A DNA stretch of 64,000 bases from Silene conica (Eukaryota; Streptophyta; Magnoliopsida; Caryophyllales; Caryophyllaceae), in NCBI GenBank assembly GCA_029255685.2, contig CM055314.2, positions 8,202,399 through 8,266,398 of the forward strand, given 5' to 3'. The translations under genes and the position numbers were made by a program. Positions 20,293-32,224 of this stretch are shown here, piece after piece. The number at the start of each line of letters is the position of its first letter. Within the stretch, counting starts at the first letter, position 1. The notes beneath the pieces are model-generated. The model was given only the letters and a program-made list of their open reading frames with translations. It ran no database searches and was not told where the DNA came from.

Positions 20293-23264
20293 ACTCTTCA
20301 AAAAAAAGTTTGACTTTTTGGCAATAGAATTTGAGCAAGAATTATAATGTAGCAAGAAGTTGAGCGAGAATTATATCGTGAAAAACCAAAATCGGCTCAA
20401 TAAATACTTCTCATGCTGAGGGCCTGAGGTCAACTCTAAGCATATGTAACTCATAATTGTTTTATATACTTTACTTATTGCGAATAAAGAGACCTGTCTG
20501 TTTCGTGTTTAATTTGGATATAGTTCGTGAATTAGGAACCCTACACATTTATTAATTACTCTGGCATCTACGAACATTAATATACAAATGTTCAAACAAC
20601 AAAATTAGAACCACAAATATTATGAAAGATTGAAATCGTTACAAAATAAGGTGTTATGCATATCTATAATTCACATATGCTCCCTAATTCCTATTATTTA
20701 TCTATGCAGCGAGAGAGATGAATGACTTAAAATTACCTTTATAAGAAATTGTAAAACATTGTGACCCTATAAACCAATGAGTCACTAAGTTATCAATCTT
20801 GTGTTCTCTTACCCCTACAAATATTAGTAATACCATTAATTAGAACTTCAAATAACAAATAGGATAACAAATTAGACAAATTACATAACTAAACTTGCAA
20901 ACATTTATAAATAACAATATGTATAGTTAAATGAGTGCATCACAATCACAATCACAATCACAATCACAATCACAATCACAATCATAATCATAATTATAAT
21001 AAGCAACCAAACCAAACATCATAAGTCGTCAATAAAAAATGATGATTGAATTATATGAATATGAAATAAAACGCAAGAAACTTCTCTTATATACAATACA
21101 AATTAGAGTTATACTACGTTATAATCCTTGCTCAAATCCGTTAATTAGAGAGTAAAAAAGTTTCTTACCTTTATTTGTCATGTTGTCAATGAAAACTTAA
21201 ATCCTACCTATCATACCTGAAAACAAAATCATTAGAAAAGATTAACAATCAAATAAGCAACAATTAGTTAGACATTGTATTTAAACACTACGTTAAATCT
21301 TTCAATGCATGGAAAATTAAATCTTTCAATGCAACAATTAGTTAGACATTATTTCTCATCTATACATAATTTCTATTTTTGGTTTATTTAAGTCGTGATA
21401 GTATTAAATTAAATCTTTTTATATATTCTTATGTAATTGCTAGTATTTTAATATTTCTGTAATTCATGCTATATGGACCAAAATACTACCGTACTAATAA
21501 TCTTATATTTTGTAATGAATTTAATTATTATTTATTAATATTAAATTAAATATTATGGAACGAGTATAATAAATACTTATATGTACACGTTTATTTTAAG
21601 TTAACGAGTTGAGAACGGAATATAGATGTCAAAGTGTCTCGAGATGCGTGATGGGCCGAGTAAGAAAGTGTTGGGTTCGGTTTTGGAGTTGAGTGAACCG
21701 AGTGAACAAACAAAAGGAACCCTAATTCACTTATCATCGATATACCAAGCTTATCCCTCGACATAACCCCTTTCCTCTTCATACAACTCGATTACTGAAA
21801 CCCTAATTAATGTCCGTGTGATACACGGGCCACTTGTAATAATTGTTTTTTATAAACATTTTATAAACATCCAATGAACGCCACTTTATAGAAAACCACT
21901 ACATCAAATCCTATTCATGAAAAGATTTAATTCAAAATCGAAGATGAATAATCAAATTAATTTTTTTTACGTAAAATAAGTATTATTATATAATTTTAGT
22001 AATATTAACTCGTAGTATGATCGAATTTCAGCCTTTTTTGGAGACTTTCGAAGTGTATTACATTAGTTATACAAGTTAGATGAGTTGTTTTTGTTTCATG
22101 CCTATGAATTATATACGTAACTACAATTCTAGAAACGCTAGGCATGCAACTTACTTCAAAGATTCGTACATTCGATTCTCTATAAACTTAGTAATTCTAG
22201 ATCGAATCATCTATTTTTATTCCATCTATATCATCTCGAACAAATAGCACATTAATTCTAGTATATTAGTAGTATAAAGAAGAAAAGTCATGAAATCCGG
22301 AATTTACTCCAATAGATAAAGAAAAATATTTTATTATGTCCAATACAATTACAATGGCTTCGTCTATCTAAACTCTAAACATATCATGAACGAAATAATA
22401 CACAATAAAAACGTGTAACTATGAACAAATACACAAGAACTCCATTAAATATTGTAGGTTATCTTTAAGAATTTAATAAATACTTCATACTATATATCCA
22501 TGTTCATCAATTGATCAACAGACACTAACACCTTCTGCAACTCAAATACAATGCATGAGAAATTGTTCTTGTTGATGACATTACCAATGTTTCCTTACGA
22601 CCATAAAAATTAAAACTAGTATAATATATTCCCCATGTTATATCTCATCCCTGTCAATGGTAAAAAAAAATACTAAACTTGCTGTATATATCATCTTAGT
22701 TATCATATCAAATAATTCGTAGTAGTTAACTTGAATTGATTCACACATAAAGTCCTATCTTCAAGCAACCAATATTATATGATTAATAAAATATACTCCA
22801 ATGAAAGTATTAGACTATTGATACAAAATTGAAACCAACTAAAACTACGATGAAAGTATTAGACTTTGCTTACTACCCAAATTTTTATAGTATTTTTATT
22901 AATAAGTTTTTTAGTTCTCTATTTTTCTCTTTTCATTATTTTATAATTGTAACACGTAACTTCAAATAAGATAAAAAATTGTTTCAAAGGTTTGATTTTG
23001 TTAAGTGTTACCACGTGTATATATTCTAAATAAATTTGCAACTTGGTAACCATGAACTCTGTTTAAATTCCTTATTCGTGTGCGTTCAATTGGAACCATG
23101 CATGTCACTTGTGGATTGCACCTACAAAACAAAAATATAAATGGTAGAAAATTAGAAAAAACTTAAAAGAAACAATAATAGAAGAAAAAAACCAACATAA
23201 GAAAAAGAATATACAAGAACAAAATACATGGTTTGAGAAATCACGGGCGATAAAACATATATAT
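20293..23264. other. AT-rich intergenic region
   Basis: No gene is seen in this 3-kb stretch of long A/T runs and stop-rich frames. It contains the CACAAT repeat at 20939-20985 and a small hairpin motif at 21812-21830. Confidence 0.5.
20939..20985. repeat. Hexamer microsatellite (CACAAT)n
   Basis: About eight tandem units of CACAAT/ATCACA decay into ATCATAATCATAATTATAAT at the right end. Confidence 0.9.
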
Positions 23265-23483
23265 TGATAAATTTGTGAAGCAGAGGAAGAAGTATAATGA
23301 AGAATTCTTATTGATGAATCTCACGATGAACTAGCATACATATATACATAGTTTAGCCGAGATGCAATCCTACAATTTGGGTAACTGAAAAGTCTAGCTT
23401 ACCTAAATGCTAATATTTACATAGTAAATAATACCACATAAATATCACGTATATTCTATGGCATATTCCACGATATTTTATTA
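23265..23483 (-). repeat. 3' LTR of the Ale-like element
   Basis: It pairs with 27967-28184 across the whole length. The boundary is where the sequences diverge (CTCCCTC here, TATATAT in the other copy). Confidence 0.9.
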
Positions 23484-23677
23484 CTCCCTCTCAAGTTGGA
23501 GCACTTGGTAAACCGAGTCCCAACTTGAACTGTAGATGATCGTAGGATTCTCCTCGTAAAGCTTTTGTGAACAAATCGGCTATTTGTTCTTTACTCCGTA
23601 CATGTGCCATACGAAGCTCATTGGAAACTAGATGTTGACGCACAAAATGACAATCGATTTCAATGTGCTTCGTTCTG

Positions 23678-26600
23678 TCATGAAAGACGGGATTTTTTTG
23701 CTATATGGAGTGCAGCTTCATTATCACAAAACAAGCTCATTGGTTCTTTATGAAAGATACCCAACGAAGCTAGGAAGGATTTTATCCATAGCATTTCACT
23801 CGTGACTGCCCCCATTGCTCGGTATTCCGCTTCTGCAGTTGATTTGGCTACCGTAAGTTGCTTCTTGGCCCTCCATGACACGGGTGACTGCCCTACGGAA
23901 ACAAAGTACCCACTTAATGATCTTCTAGTAAGTGGACACGTACCATAATCCGAGTCACAATAACCACGAATATGAAAATCTGCATTCTTCGTTAATGAGA
24001 TGCCTTTACTCGGATTCCTTTTTATATAACGAACTACCCTTAAAGCCGCATCCCAATGCTCCTTCCTAGGCTCATGTACGAATTGCGATAATATGTGAAC
24101 GGCATAAACAAGATCAGGCCTCGTTATGGTTAAATAAACCAAACGTCCTACTAACCTTCGATACTTCATGATGTCCTTCAAAACATCCCCCCTTGCCAAT
24201 GCTAAATTGTGTCGAGGAAGGATAGGTGTGGATGCCGTCTTAGCTCCTTGTAAACCGGATTCTTCAATGATGCTTACTGCATATTTCCGTTGATTCAAAA
24301 ACAACCCATTTGCCATATGATCAACTTCGATTCCTAAGAAGTACTTAATTCTCCCCAAGTCTTTTATGCCAAAACGTGTATTAAGGAAATTTTTGAAATG
24401 AGCACATGCCTTTTTATCACTGCCTACTACTATCATATCGTCTACATAGACGAGAACTCCAATGAAAATCCCACCTTGATTAAATGTAAACAAAGAATAA
24501 TCAGCTAGAGATTGTACGAAACCATAAGCCTTCATCGAGTCGGTTAACTTGGCGAACCAATTTCTTGATGCTTGCTTCAAGCCATAGAGCGATTTGAGCA
24601 ACTTACAAACTCTGTTTTCTGCTTGTCTTTCGAAACCTGGCGGAATTCTCATGTACACTTCTTCATCAAGATCTCCATGTAAGAAGGCATTATTCACGTC
24701 CAACTGTTCAATGAACCAACCTTTGATAACTGCAACTGCAAGTAAACACCTTACACTCGTCATTTTCGCCACCGGCGCATAAGTCTCGTGAAAATCTATT
24801 CCTTCTATTTGAGTGAATCCTTGCGCTACGAGCCTTGCCTTATACCGTTCCACTGTTCCATCTGCTTTGTATTTAATTTTATACACCCATTTGCACCCAA
24901 TGGGTTTCTTTCCCTTAGGCAAAGGAACCAATTTCCAAGTTCCATTATTTTCCAAAGCATCTACTTCCTTCCGCATGGCTTCTCTCCATTTTTCGTCTTT
25001 TGCGGCTTGATGATAATACGTCGGCTCTACATGTTCATCAATTCTTGCCAAAAAAATTTTATGGGACTGTGAGAAACCATTTGTTACAACATAATTTTCC
25101 AAAGGATAGCGCGTACCTGACCGGGAGGACGTATTGCGATCGTGGTGAGCAGTGGACTTCGGGGTAATTACTTTTGTCGACTTACAATAGTAGTCCTTCT
25201 TCCATATTGGTTCAAATTTTTGCCTTGCTCCTCGACCCATATTTTCATCATTCATAGGTCCTCCTGGCATTTCGTTTCCAACAGGTTGCTCATTTGGACC
25301 TTTGTTTTGGTCTTCAATTATGGCCTCATCTTGTCTCACGTTGGATTGTTCATTTGTGTTTGCTCCTGTTATTTCTATTTCCCTCTCATTTTCCTTATTT
25401 ACATCTTCCCCTATTTCTTCACCATGCATTAAAATATGGGGTTCTTCAAATAAGTTTTGTGCATTATTATCTCCTTGTTGTGACATGGATTTAACAGTCG
25501 AAATCGAGTAGGGAAAAACATGCTCATAGAAAACAACGTCTCGGGATACAAAAACTCGCTTATCCTTTAAATCATACATTTTCCACCCCTTTTTACTATG
25601 CGGGTACCCAATGAAAATACACCGTCTTCCCCTTTCCCCAAATTTGTCCCGTGGTTTTTCCTTATTGTGGGCATAACATAAACAACCTATGACTTTGACA
25701 TTATCATATTTGGGGCTTTTACGGTATAATATTTCATAGGGTGTTTTTCCGTTTAGCAAAGGTGTTGGTGTACGATTTATCAAATAAGCTGCTGTTAGAA
25801 CACATTCTCCCCAAAATTGTAATGACAAATTTCCTTCAAATAACAACGCCCTTGCTTTCTCAAGTATATGTCGGTGCTTTCTTTCCGCTCTCCCGTTTTG
25901 TTGGGGTGTATCAACATTACTAGTTCGAAAAATAATTCCATTTTCTTCGTAATAATTTTTCATGGACCCAGACAATAATTCCGTACCATTATCGCTTTGA
26001 ATAATTTTAACATGGGTTTCAAACTGAGTTTTCACCATTTGACAAAACATTTTCATTAGGTCCCCTGCCTCACTTTTATCCTTCATGAGGTACACCCACA
26101 CATTCCGACTATGGTCATCAACTATTGTGAGAAAATAGTGGGCTCGTGTCAGACTAGCAATTCTATATCTTCCCCATATATCACAATGCACAATACCAAA
26201 TAAAGTACCACATGTTTTATTATTAAGCTTAAAAGAGGTACGAGTCTGTTTTGCTCTATTACACGAATCGCAAACATCATTCAAATTCCAACTTAAATTG
26301 CAACCAATTAAATCATTAAAACAAGAAAGAATACTCTTTGATGGGTGGCCGAGTCTCTTATGCCATAGTTGACTCTCCTTACTTACAGTAACATGCTTTA
26401 CCATCTCGCCTTTATTAGATTTGTAGTAATATACCCCTTGTCGATGCTCACCCCGTCCAATCTTCGTCCTCGTAATCCGGTCTTGGATTTCACAATAATC
26501 AGGAAAAAATGTTAGTAAGCAATTGGTCTCCTGTATTAATTGTCTTACGGAAATTAAATCACAAGTAAGCGTCGGCACAAATAAGACGTCTTTTAAAATG

Positions 26601-27160
26601 AAATTAGCATCCAATTTGACTTCTCCATGTATACTGGCTTCTACTTCTCGTCCATCAGGCAGACCGACCCTCGAAGGCTTCTCAACCCAACTCTTCTGCA
26701 AAATTTCTCGTTTTCCCGTCATATGATGCGATGCTCCGCTATCTATTAACCATTCGATATTTACATCAATATTCTTACCTTGTAATTTCTCGTTCCCATC
26801 CGGACTTCCATTTAGCAAGGTTCGAAGCTTTTCAATTTCATCATCAGTGAACGGGATATTTCCCCTTGACGTTTCTCCTGCCTTCGCTCCTGTCATTGCG
26901 TTTGCCTGGTATCCACCGTGTCCCCGTCCCCTGCCTCTGCCACGACCGCCATATCCACGGTTGTTGTTGCTGCCTCGACGTCCTCTCCCCCTTTCTCGTG
27001 CCTTCACCTCCTCATATCCATGCTTATCGATCATAGCAGTTTTCTTCCGTATGATAATATTTGCCACAGTGAGTGCACCAGGGTGGTCCGTCTCCCTCTG
27101 ATTTTGTGCTAGCACCTTTCCCTTTTTCTCCCCCGTAGATCTTAGTAGCCATGGCAGCAT
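23678..27160 (-). pseudogene. pol: Ale-like pol (protease, integrase, RT, RNase H), frameshifted at the 3' end
   Basis: Motifs in order are protease WLIDSGASHHMTG, integrase zinc region (LWHKRLGHPS, then CDSCNRAKQ), integrase core (VHCDIWG, QSDNGTE, NGRAERKHR), RT (QLDVNNAFLHGDL, YGLKQASRNWF, VYVDDMIVVG) and RNase H (GYCDSDYGTC, STAEAEYRAM, LFCDNEAALHIA). The frame stops at 23678 because a run of seven A shifts it. The expected C-terminal residues (HDRTKHIEIDCHF and onwards, to about 23500) are present in the neighbouring frame. The frame overlaps gag and joins it out of phase just after the nucleocapsid motif (near 27030). Only the part after about 27040 (element sense) is true pol. These are single-base lesions in an otherwise complete polyprotein. 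Confidence 0.85.
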
Positions 27161-27887
27161 CGTGACGCTCTTCTTTCACGGTGGTCAGAGAAGCGTGTCT
27201 CTCTTCTCTCAAAATCAGAGCATAAGCTCGATTCAAAGGAGCTATAGGATCTTCCATTAATAGGTTAGTTCGTATGTGACCGTATAATTTCGAATCTAAA
27301 CCCATTAAAAACTGGTGTACCTTTTCCTCTTCTTTTTCCTTTGCTATTGATGTCGCTGCTCCGCAAGTGCAATTTTTGCTTTTACTGTTCTTGGCTAACT
27401 CATCCCATATTGTTTTTAGCCTTGTGTAATACTCCACGACGGAATCCCTTCCTTGCTTGCATTCATTGAGTTCATTTTTTAACTGATGAACTCTCGGTGC
27501 ATTACCCGCCGAGTACCTCCCACGCAACTCTTCCCACACGTCTGCAATGGGCTGCGAAAAGGTGATACTCGGATGCAATTTTGGATCAATCACGTTCCGT
27601 AACCATGCCCTAAGCATAGCGTTGCACTGACGCCACGCCACCGTCTCGATTGTCTCCTCATCTCCAATAATTTCGGGTTTTGTCACTTTACCCTCTATGA
27701 ATGCTAATTTATTCTTAGCATCCAATCCGTTTTTAACAGCCTCGGACCACAAGTCATAATTACTGCCATCAAAACTAATTTGTGTAAGGTTTAAACTTGG
27801 CAAATCGGAAGGATGAAGATAGAGAGGTGACGTTACGGGAATTGTCTTTGGACCGCTCCCGTTGCCCTTCTTTTGATCACCTGTCAT
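27024..27887 (-). CDS. gag: Ale-like gag
   Basis: I chose the ATG at 27887, because the upstream in-frame ATG at 28025 lies within the LTR. The protein is about 287 residues. The gag core begins with LTQISFDGSNYDLWSEAV and continues with AWLRNVIDP, VWEELRGRYSAGNAPR and a QLKNELNECKQG helix. One CCHC nucleocapsid knuckle lies at the end (CTHCGKYYHTEENC). A stop follows three codons after the knuckle, and pol continues in another frame. That could be a one-base lesion or a recoding site. Ale elements normally have one continuous frame, so a lesion is more likely. Confidence 0.85.
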   Translation of the reverse strand: MTGDQKKGNGSGPKTIPVTSPLYLHPSDLPSLNLTQISFDGSNYDLWSEAVKNGLDAKNKLAFIEGKVTKPEIIGDEETIETVAWRQCNAMLRAWLRNVIDPKLHPSITFSQPIADVWEELRGRYSAGNAPRVHQLKNELNECKQGRDSVVEYYTRLKTIWDELAKNSKSKNCTCGAATSIAKEKEEEKVHQFLMGLDSKLYGHIRTNLLMEDPIAPLNRAYALILREERHASLTTVKEERHDAAMATKIYGGEKGKGASTKSEGDGPPWCTHCGKYYHTEENCYDR

Positions 27888-27953
27888 GGTGAACTTTTCA
27901 GATTTGAGGATTTTCGTTTTTGAGATAATTTTTACGTGGTTGGATCGTTTTAT

Positions 27954-27966
27954 GCTCACGATACCA
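27954..27966 (-). other. Primer binding site of the Ale-like element
   Basis: The minus strand reads TGGTATCGTGAGC immediately inside the 5' LTR. The TGGTATC start is typical of initiator-Met tRNA priming in plant copia elements. Confidence 0.7.
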
Positions 27967-28179
27967 TGATAAATTTGTGAAGCAGAGGAAGAAGTATAAT
28001 GAAGAATTTTATTGATGAATCTCACGATGAACTAGCATACATATATACATAGTTTAGCCGAGATGCAATCCTACAATTTGGGTAACTGAAAAGTCTAGCT
28101 TACCTAAATGCTAATATTTACATAGTAAATAATACCACATAAATATCACGTATATTCTATGGCATATTCCACGATATTT

Positions 28180-28184
<5 letters not shown>
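27967..28184 (-). repeat. 5' LTR of the Ale-like element
   Basis: This is the partner of 23265-23483. Its outer end runs into the (TA)n tract at 28185. Confidence 0.9.

Positions 28185-28212
<28 letters not shown>
28185..28212. repeat. (TA)n microsatellite at the insertion site
   Basis: About 14 TA units directly abut the 5' LTR of the Ale-like element. The left flank of the element (23255-23264) is also TA-rich, so the element probably landed in a TA repeat. Confidence 0.85.
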
Positions 28213-28216
<4 letters not shown>

Positions 28217-30027
28217 TTTTGCTCAAACCATGTATTTGTGGGTGGTGGATGACACGGTGGTTGACGGTCATTTTGAGTTTGTACATCAGTTAACTGTGGT
28301 GGTGATCGGCGTCTCTGAGTTATCGGTATCGGGTTTTTGGGTTGTCGGCATCCAGCGGGTTTCAAGGTTTTCGCGTATGTCGGCGTCCATCCGTGTTGAG
28401 CGTGTTATTCTTGTTTGTGTTTATGCGTATAGTTGTTGCTTGTTAATGTGTTTCATATTTCTTAATTTTTTTTGTTAAATTTTACGTGTCTAACTTGTTT
28501 AGTTTTAATTTTTTGATTTTTAATTTTTTTTTTTCTCGTTTCTTTCGTTTTTGTTTCTTCTTTTTTAAAATTTTGTTTTTGATTTTATTTATTTAATTAA
28601 TTATTACTTAAATATTTGTTTTTTGAAATTGCGGTGAACAGAACGACATAGGTAGTTGGTTGGTGTTAATCACTTGGTGTTTAAGGGATGAAGGAAGAGA
28701 GAAAACTCAATTGAGAGAATGATAAAAGAAATGATAAGAGCAGTGTGTTAAAATCGTATGTGATATAGTAAAATTCGTATGTGAAAAAACACGTCCCAAA
28801 TTTTTTATGCAAACAATTATTACTTTGCTTTTCATATAAAATATAACACTAAAACTTGAGAGATACGGTCTTTCAATAAATTATTGAGAGACCATTCTTT
28901 TGTACCATTTTATTTGTATTTCGTGACCCTTTTATGATTGATTGTACCATAGTAATTTCGTACCTATTTACATAATAAATGTACTCATTTTATTTCTAAT
29001 CATGATTTATACCTATTTTATACCTTTAGTACCACTTTTTTTCTTAAATTTGTACAATAATCTCTCAATAAGTTTATTGAGTGGCGGACTCTCAAAAGAC
29101 CTACTGAAAATATAATGGTTCCATGACAAATCAAACACGAGTATTAAGGAAAAGACAATTATCTCTTCTCCTTCATCAAAACATAAACAAACTTCTCACA
29201 AACATTTCAATTATGAATCGCAATTTTCTTATCAAACAAAAATTTAATTCGTTTCATTTATAAACTACAAAAATTGATTTCATTTAACTTGATCGGATAC
29301 TTATAGTCTTTAATTTGGGTATTATTTTTTTTGTAATACAAAATGGTTTGCTAACACAATGATCAAATTCTTAAAATCTGAAATTCTCTTATACAAAGTA
29401 CATCCTATTGGAAGTGCTTGAGGAGGAAATTAATAAAAACACGTGTTTTTATTAGGCTCGTGCATCGCAGACTATTTATATAAAGGAGAATTATTCGAAC
29501 GATTATAGATTTATAAAGATTCCAACAATTGCAATTTTATATTTCGAGTAGTTTTATGTAAATTCAAGTGATATGAGCACTCTAATTTTTCGGAAAATTA
29601 TTGTGAGAGATTTCTCTTATTTTAATTACGAGTTACAAAAGAGAAATATAGATTAGAGAAACAAGTACACAAGAAGCGAGTCTTCAACTCATTAACTCTG
29701 AAATTTGAATGTAAGCATATATCATCTATATTTTTATTTTTATTAAATAAGCATAAACATTTAATCTTGAGGTTAAAGCATTTGGTCTAATTAAATGAAA
29801 GTATTATAGTAGACTCTACAAGGTAGCTCGTGCGAGTTGTAAAATAATTTGGAGGCTTAGATTAAGTTTATACGATTACTTGAACATGTTAATCAGATGA
29901 AGAATGGAGTTAACTCGAGTTCAAGACGAACAAATTTTAAAATACTAGTTAATTATTATCTTATACGTGGTTTCTGTGCTTTGTTAGTCATACTTTCAAA
30001 CTGTGTTTGTAGGATGCGGAATAGAGG
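28213..30027. other. AT-rich intergenic region
   Basis: No gene is supported. A short plus-strand open frame at 28212-28478 is hydrophobic and T-rich with no motif. A perfect 24-bp palindrome lies at 29431-29454. Confidence 0.45.
29431..29454. promoter_or_regulatory. Perfect 24-bp palindrome centred on CACGTG
   Basis: The half-site TAATAAAAACAC is followed at once by its exact reverse complement, so the centre is a G-box (CACGTG). G-boxes bind plant bZIP and bHLH factors, but no gene lies near enough to assign a target. Confidence 0.5.
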
Positions 30028-30032
30028 CAATG

Positions 30033-30592
30033 TGTCACGGTCCGAACTTTGAGCCGGGTCGTGGAGCGCACCCTTGTCTACTTCACGACAAGAATGAAAG
30101 CGAGAGCGTCAAGCACCTAGTGTTTGTCAAGCACTAGGGGATTCGTAATCGGTCTCGTTTTGCGTGTGTCGGGATCCTAGTCTCGATCAACAACAGTCGA
30201 CACACACGGGCTTGTTAGTAAGTTATGAAGGCAAGAGTCATTCATAAGAAAGCAAACAACAAGCAATAGAAGGCAACAGGGTGAGAAGCAGATTGATTGA
30301 CTAGTACTCCTCATAGAGGCAAATTTGATATTTCTAGTCTGGTAGTAGTAAACATTGATGTTGCAGAATAGGTATACGTTTTCTAAACTCCTAAAAACGT
30401 ACCTTAAACTAAAAACGAGACTCCAAGCTTTCAACACGCAGGAAGTAGACTTGGAGTACTAAATGATACAAAAAACGAGAAATGAAAATACAAAAGTAAA
30501 ATAAGAAATCTATAGGCTCGAAGTGAACGAACCGCGCGCGCAATTTCTTAGCTATGAGGCTAGAATTGCGGCTAAATATGCGGGTCCTTACA
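30033..30592 (-). repeat. 3' LTR of the chromovirus-like element (560 bp)
   Basis: It runs from TGTCACGG to TCCTTACA on the plus strand and pairs with 35147-35706. Short open frames inside are duplicated in the other copy and are not genes. Confidence 0.95.
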
Positions 30593-30610
30593 CTCTCCCC
30601 CACCTAATCT
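30593..30610 (-). other. Polypurine tract of the chromovirus-like element
   Basis: On the minus strand AGGTGGGGGAGAG ends exactly at the 3' LTR. Confidence 0.75.
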
Positions 30611-30649
30611 GTTGTCGTCCTCGACAACGCTGCAATCTTCAAGGCTGGA

Positions 30650-32224
30650 TCAATCGGCTGATGTCGCTGGGAGTTGGTTAGAACGGATGTTGGCGCGCTT
30701 GCTCTTGTTGCGGGAGGGGTCTTCAGGATCTGGATGGTAGGGCTTCAAGCAGCTCACATGAAACACAGGGTGGCACTTCATCCAGGCAGGGCGGTCGAGC
30801 TTGTATGCAACTTCTCCAATCCGCTTGATCACTTGGATTGGGCCTTCATACTTCCTCACCAGACGCTTGTCTCGTCCCCTCAGGAATCTTATCTGTTCTT
30901 TGTTTAACTTCACCATGACCATGTCACCAACATTAAACTCCCTGGCTCTGCGGTTCTCATCTGTCCACTTCTTCATACGGCGGGATGCTTTCTCCAAGTA
31001 AGCTCGGGCAATCTCAGCATTTACGTTCCATTCTCTGGCAAACTCATGTGCTTTCTTCGTCCGGCCCGCATAAGTATCAGCAACAGTGGGAGGTAAGAGC
31101 GGCATCTGACCTGTAACAAGGTCAAACAGGCTCTTGTTGGAAGAGGAGCTCGTTTGAGCGTTAAAACAAAACTGGGCAACGTCAAGGAGTCTCACCCACT
31201 CCATTTGAGTTGCACCCACAAAGTGGCGCAGGTATTCTTCTAACATGCTATTGAAGCGCTCTGTCTGGCCATCGGTTTGGGGATGATAACTTGAGGAAAT
31301 CTGAAGATTTGACCCCAATAACTTGAACAACTCTCCCCAAAATAATCCCGTGAAGCGAGCATCGCGATCACTGATTATACTCTGAGGCAGTCCCCAATAC
31401 TTCACAACATGTCTGAAGAACATTGTAGCTGTCTCTTCGGCGCTGCAAGCTTTAGGTAGGGGAATGAATGTGGCATACTTCGAAAATCGATCTACGATGA
31501 CAAGGATCACACTCAATTCCCCTACTTTCGGTAACCCAGAAATAAAGTCCATTGAGATGCTCTCCCAAGGTCTTGTTGGCACCTGCAATGGATTCAGTAG
31601 CCCTCCCGGTTTCTGTTTCTCTCCTTTATCTTGTTGGCAAATAAGGCAGGTTTTTGTGTACTCCATCACGTCCTCCTTCATTTGTGGCCAGTAGTAGTTT
31701 CTCTTCAGTAAACACAAGGTCCTCTTCCATCCCGGATGACCCGCCCACAAGGTATCATGACATTCCTGTAGGAGGATCTTCCGTAGTCCTGCCGCCTTCA
31801 GAACAAATATTCGGTGTCCTTTCGTGAACAGGAGCCCATCTTCCATCCAGAACTTGCGTGTCTTCCCTTCAACGGCAAGTTGCTTCAGATTCCTCGCCGT
31901 TGGGTCTTGGTCGAGGTGTTCCTTCGCCTTAGCTCGAATATCCGTGGCCACTGTGGTGGAGGATAGGTGAGCAATCACATGTAGTGCGGATAAATCACAT
32001 CTGCGGCTTAGGGCATCCGCGACCCTATTTGCCGCTCCCGGTCGGTAAACGAACTCCACATCGAACTCCGCCAACAATTCCTGCCATCTCGCTTGTCGGC
32101 TATTGAGCTTGGGCTGTGTGAGGAAGTGGGACGCTGCGGTGTTATTCGTCTTCACAACAAACTTCGACCCTAAGAGGTAGTGTCTCCATCCTCGTAGGCA
32201 ATGAACAATGGCTAAGAGTTCTTT
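30650..32224 (-). pseudogene. pol: Chromovirus-like RNase H end and integrase, after a nonsense codon
   Basis: This is the same frame as the upstream protease-RT block. A TAG at 32225-32227 replaces a codon just before KELLAIVHCLRGW, the conserved end of gypsy RNase H. After it come the RNase H tail (DALSRR near residue 70), integrase zinc region (HPGWKRTL, then CLICQQDKG), integrase core (SMDFISGLP, SDRDARFTG, QTDGQTERFN) and the C-terminal GDMVMVKLNKEQ and HPVFHVSCLKPYH blocks. The protein ends about 20 residues later, and no chromodomain is visible before the LTR. Apart from the one stop the block is intact. Confidence 0.88.

Larger units (their letters stand above)
23265..28184 (-). mobile_element. 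Ale-like Ty1/copia LTR retrotransposon
   Basis: The element is 4,920 bp with short LTRs of 219 bp (23265-23483) and 218 bp (27967-28184). They differ by about one substitution and one indel (GAATTCTTA/GAATTTTA). In element sense the LTR starts TAATAAAAT rather than TG and ends AATTTATCA. TATAT flanks both sides, but the site is a TA-rich tract, so the target duplication is not decisive. The primer site is TGGTATCGTGAGC (27966-27954), directly against the 5' LTR. The tract before the 3' LTR is TTGAGAGGGAG. The domain order gag, protease, integrase, RT, RNase H is that of copia. Short LTRs and the RT type suggest the Ale lineage. Confidence 0.9.

Noticed and set aside
30177-30437. Short ORF on the minus strand, also at 35291-35551
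   Set aside because: Both copies lie within the two LTRs of the chromovirus-like element and are identical only because the LTRs are.
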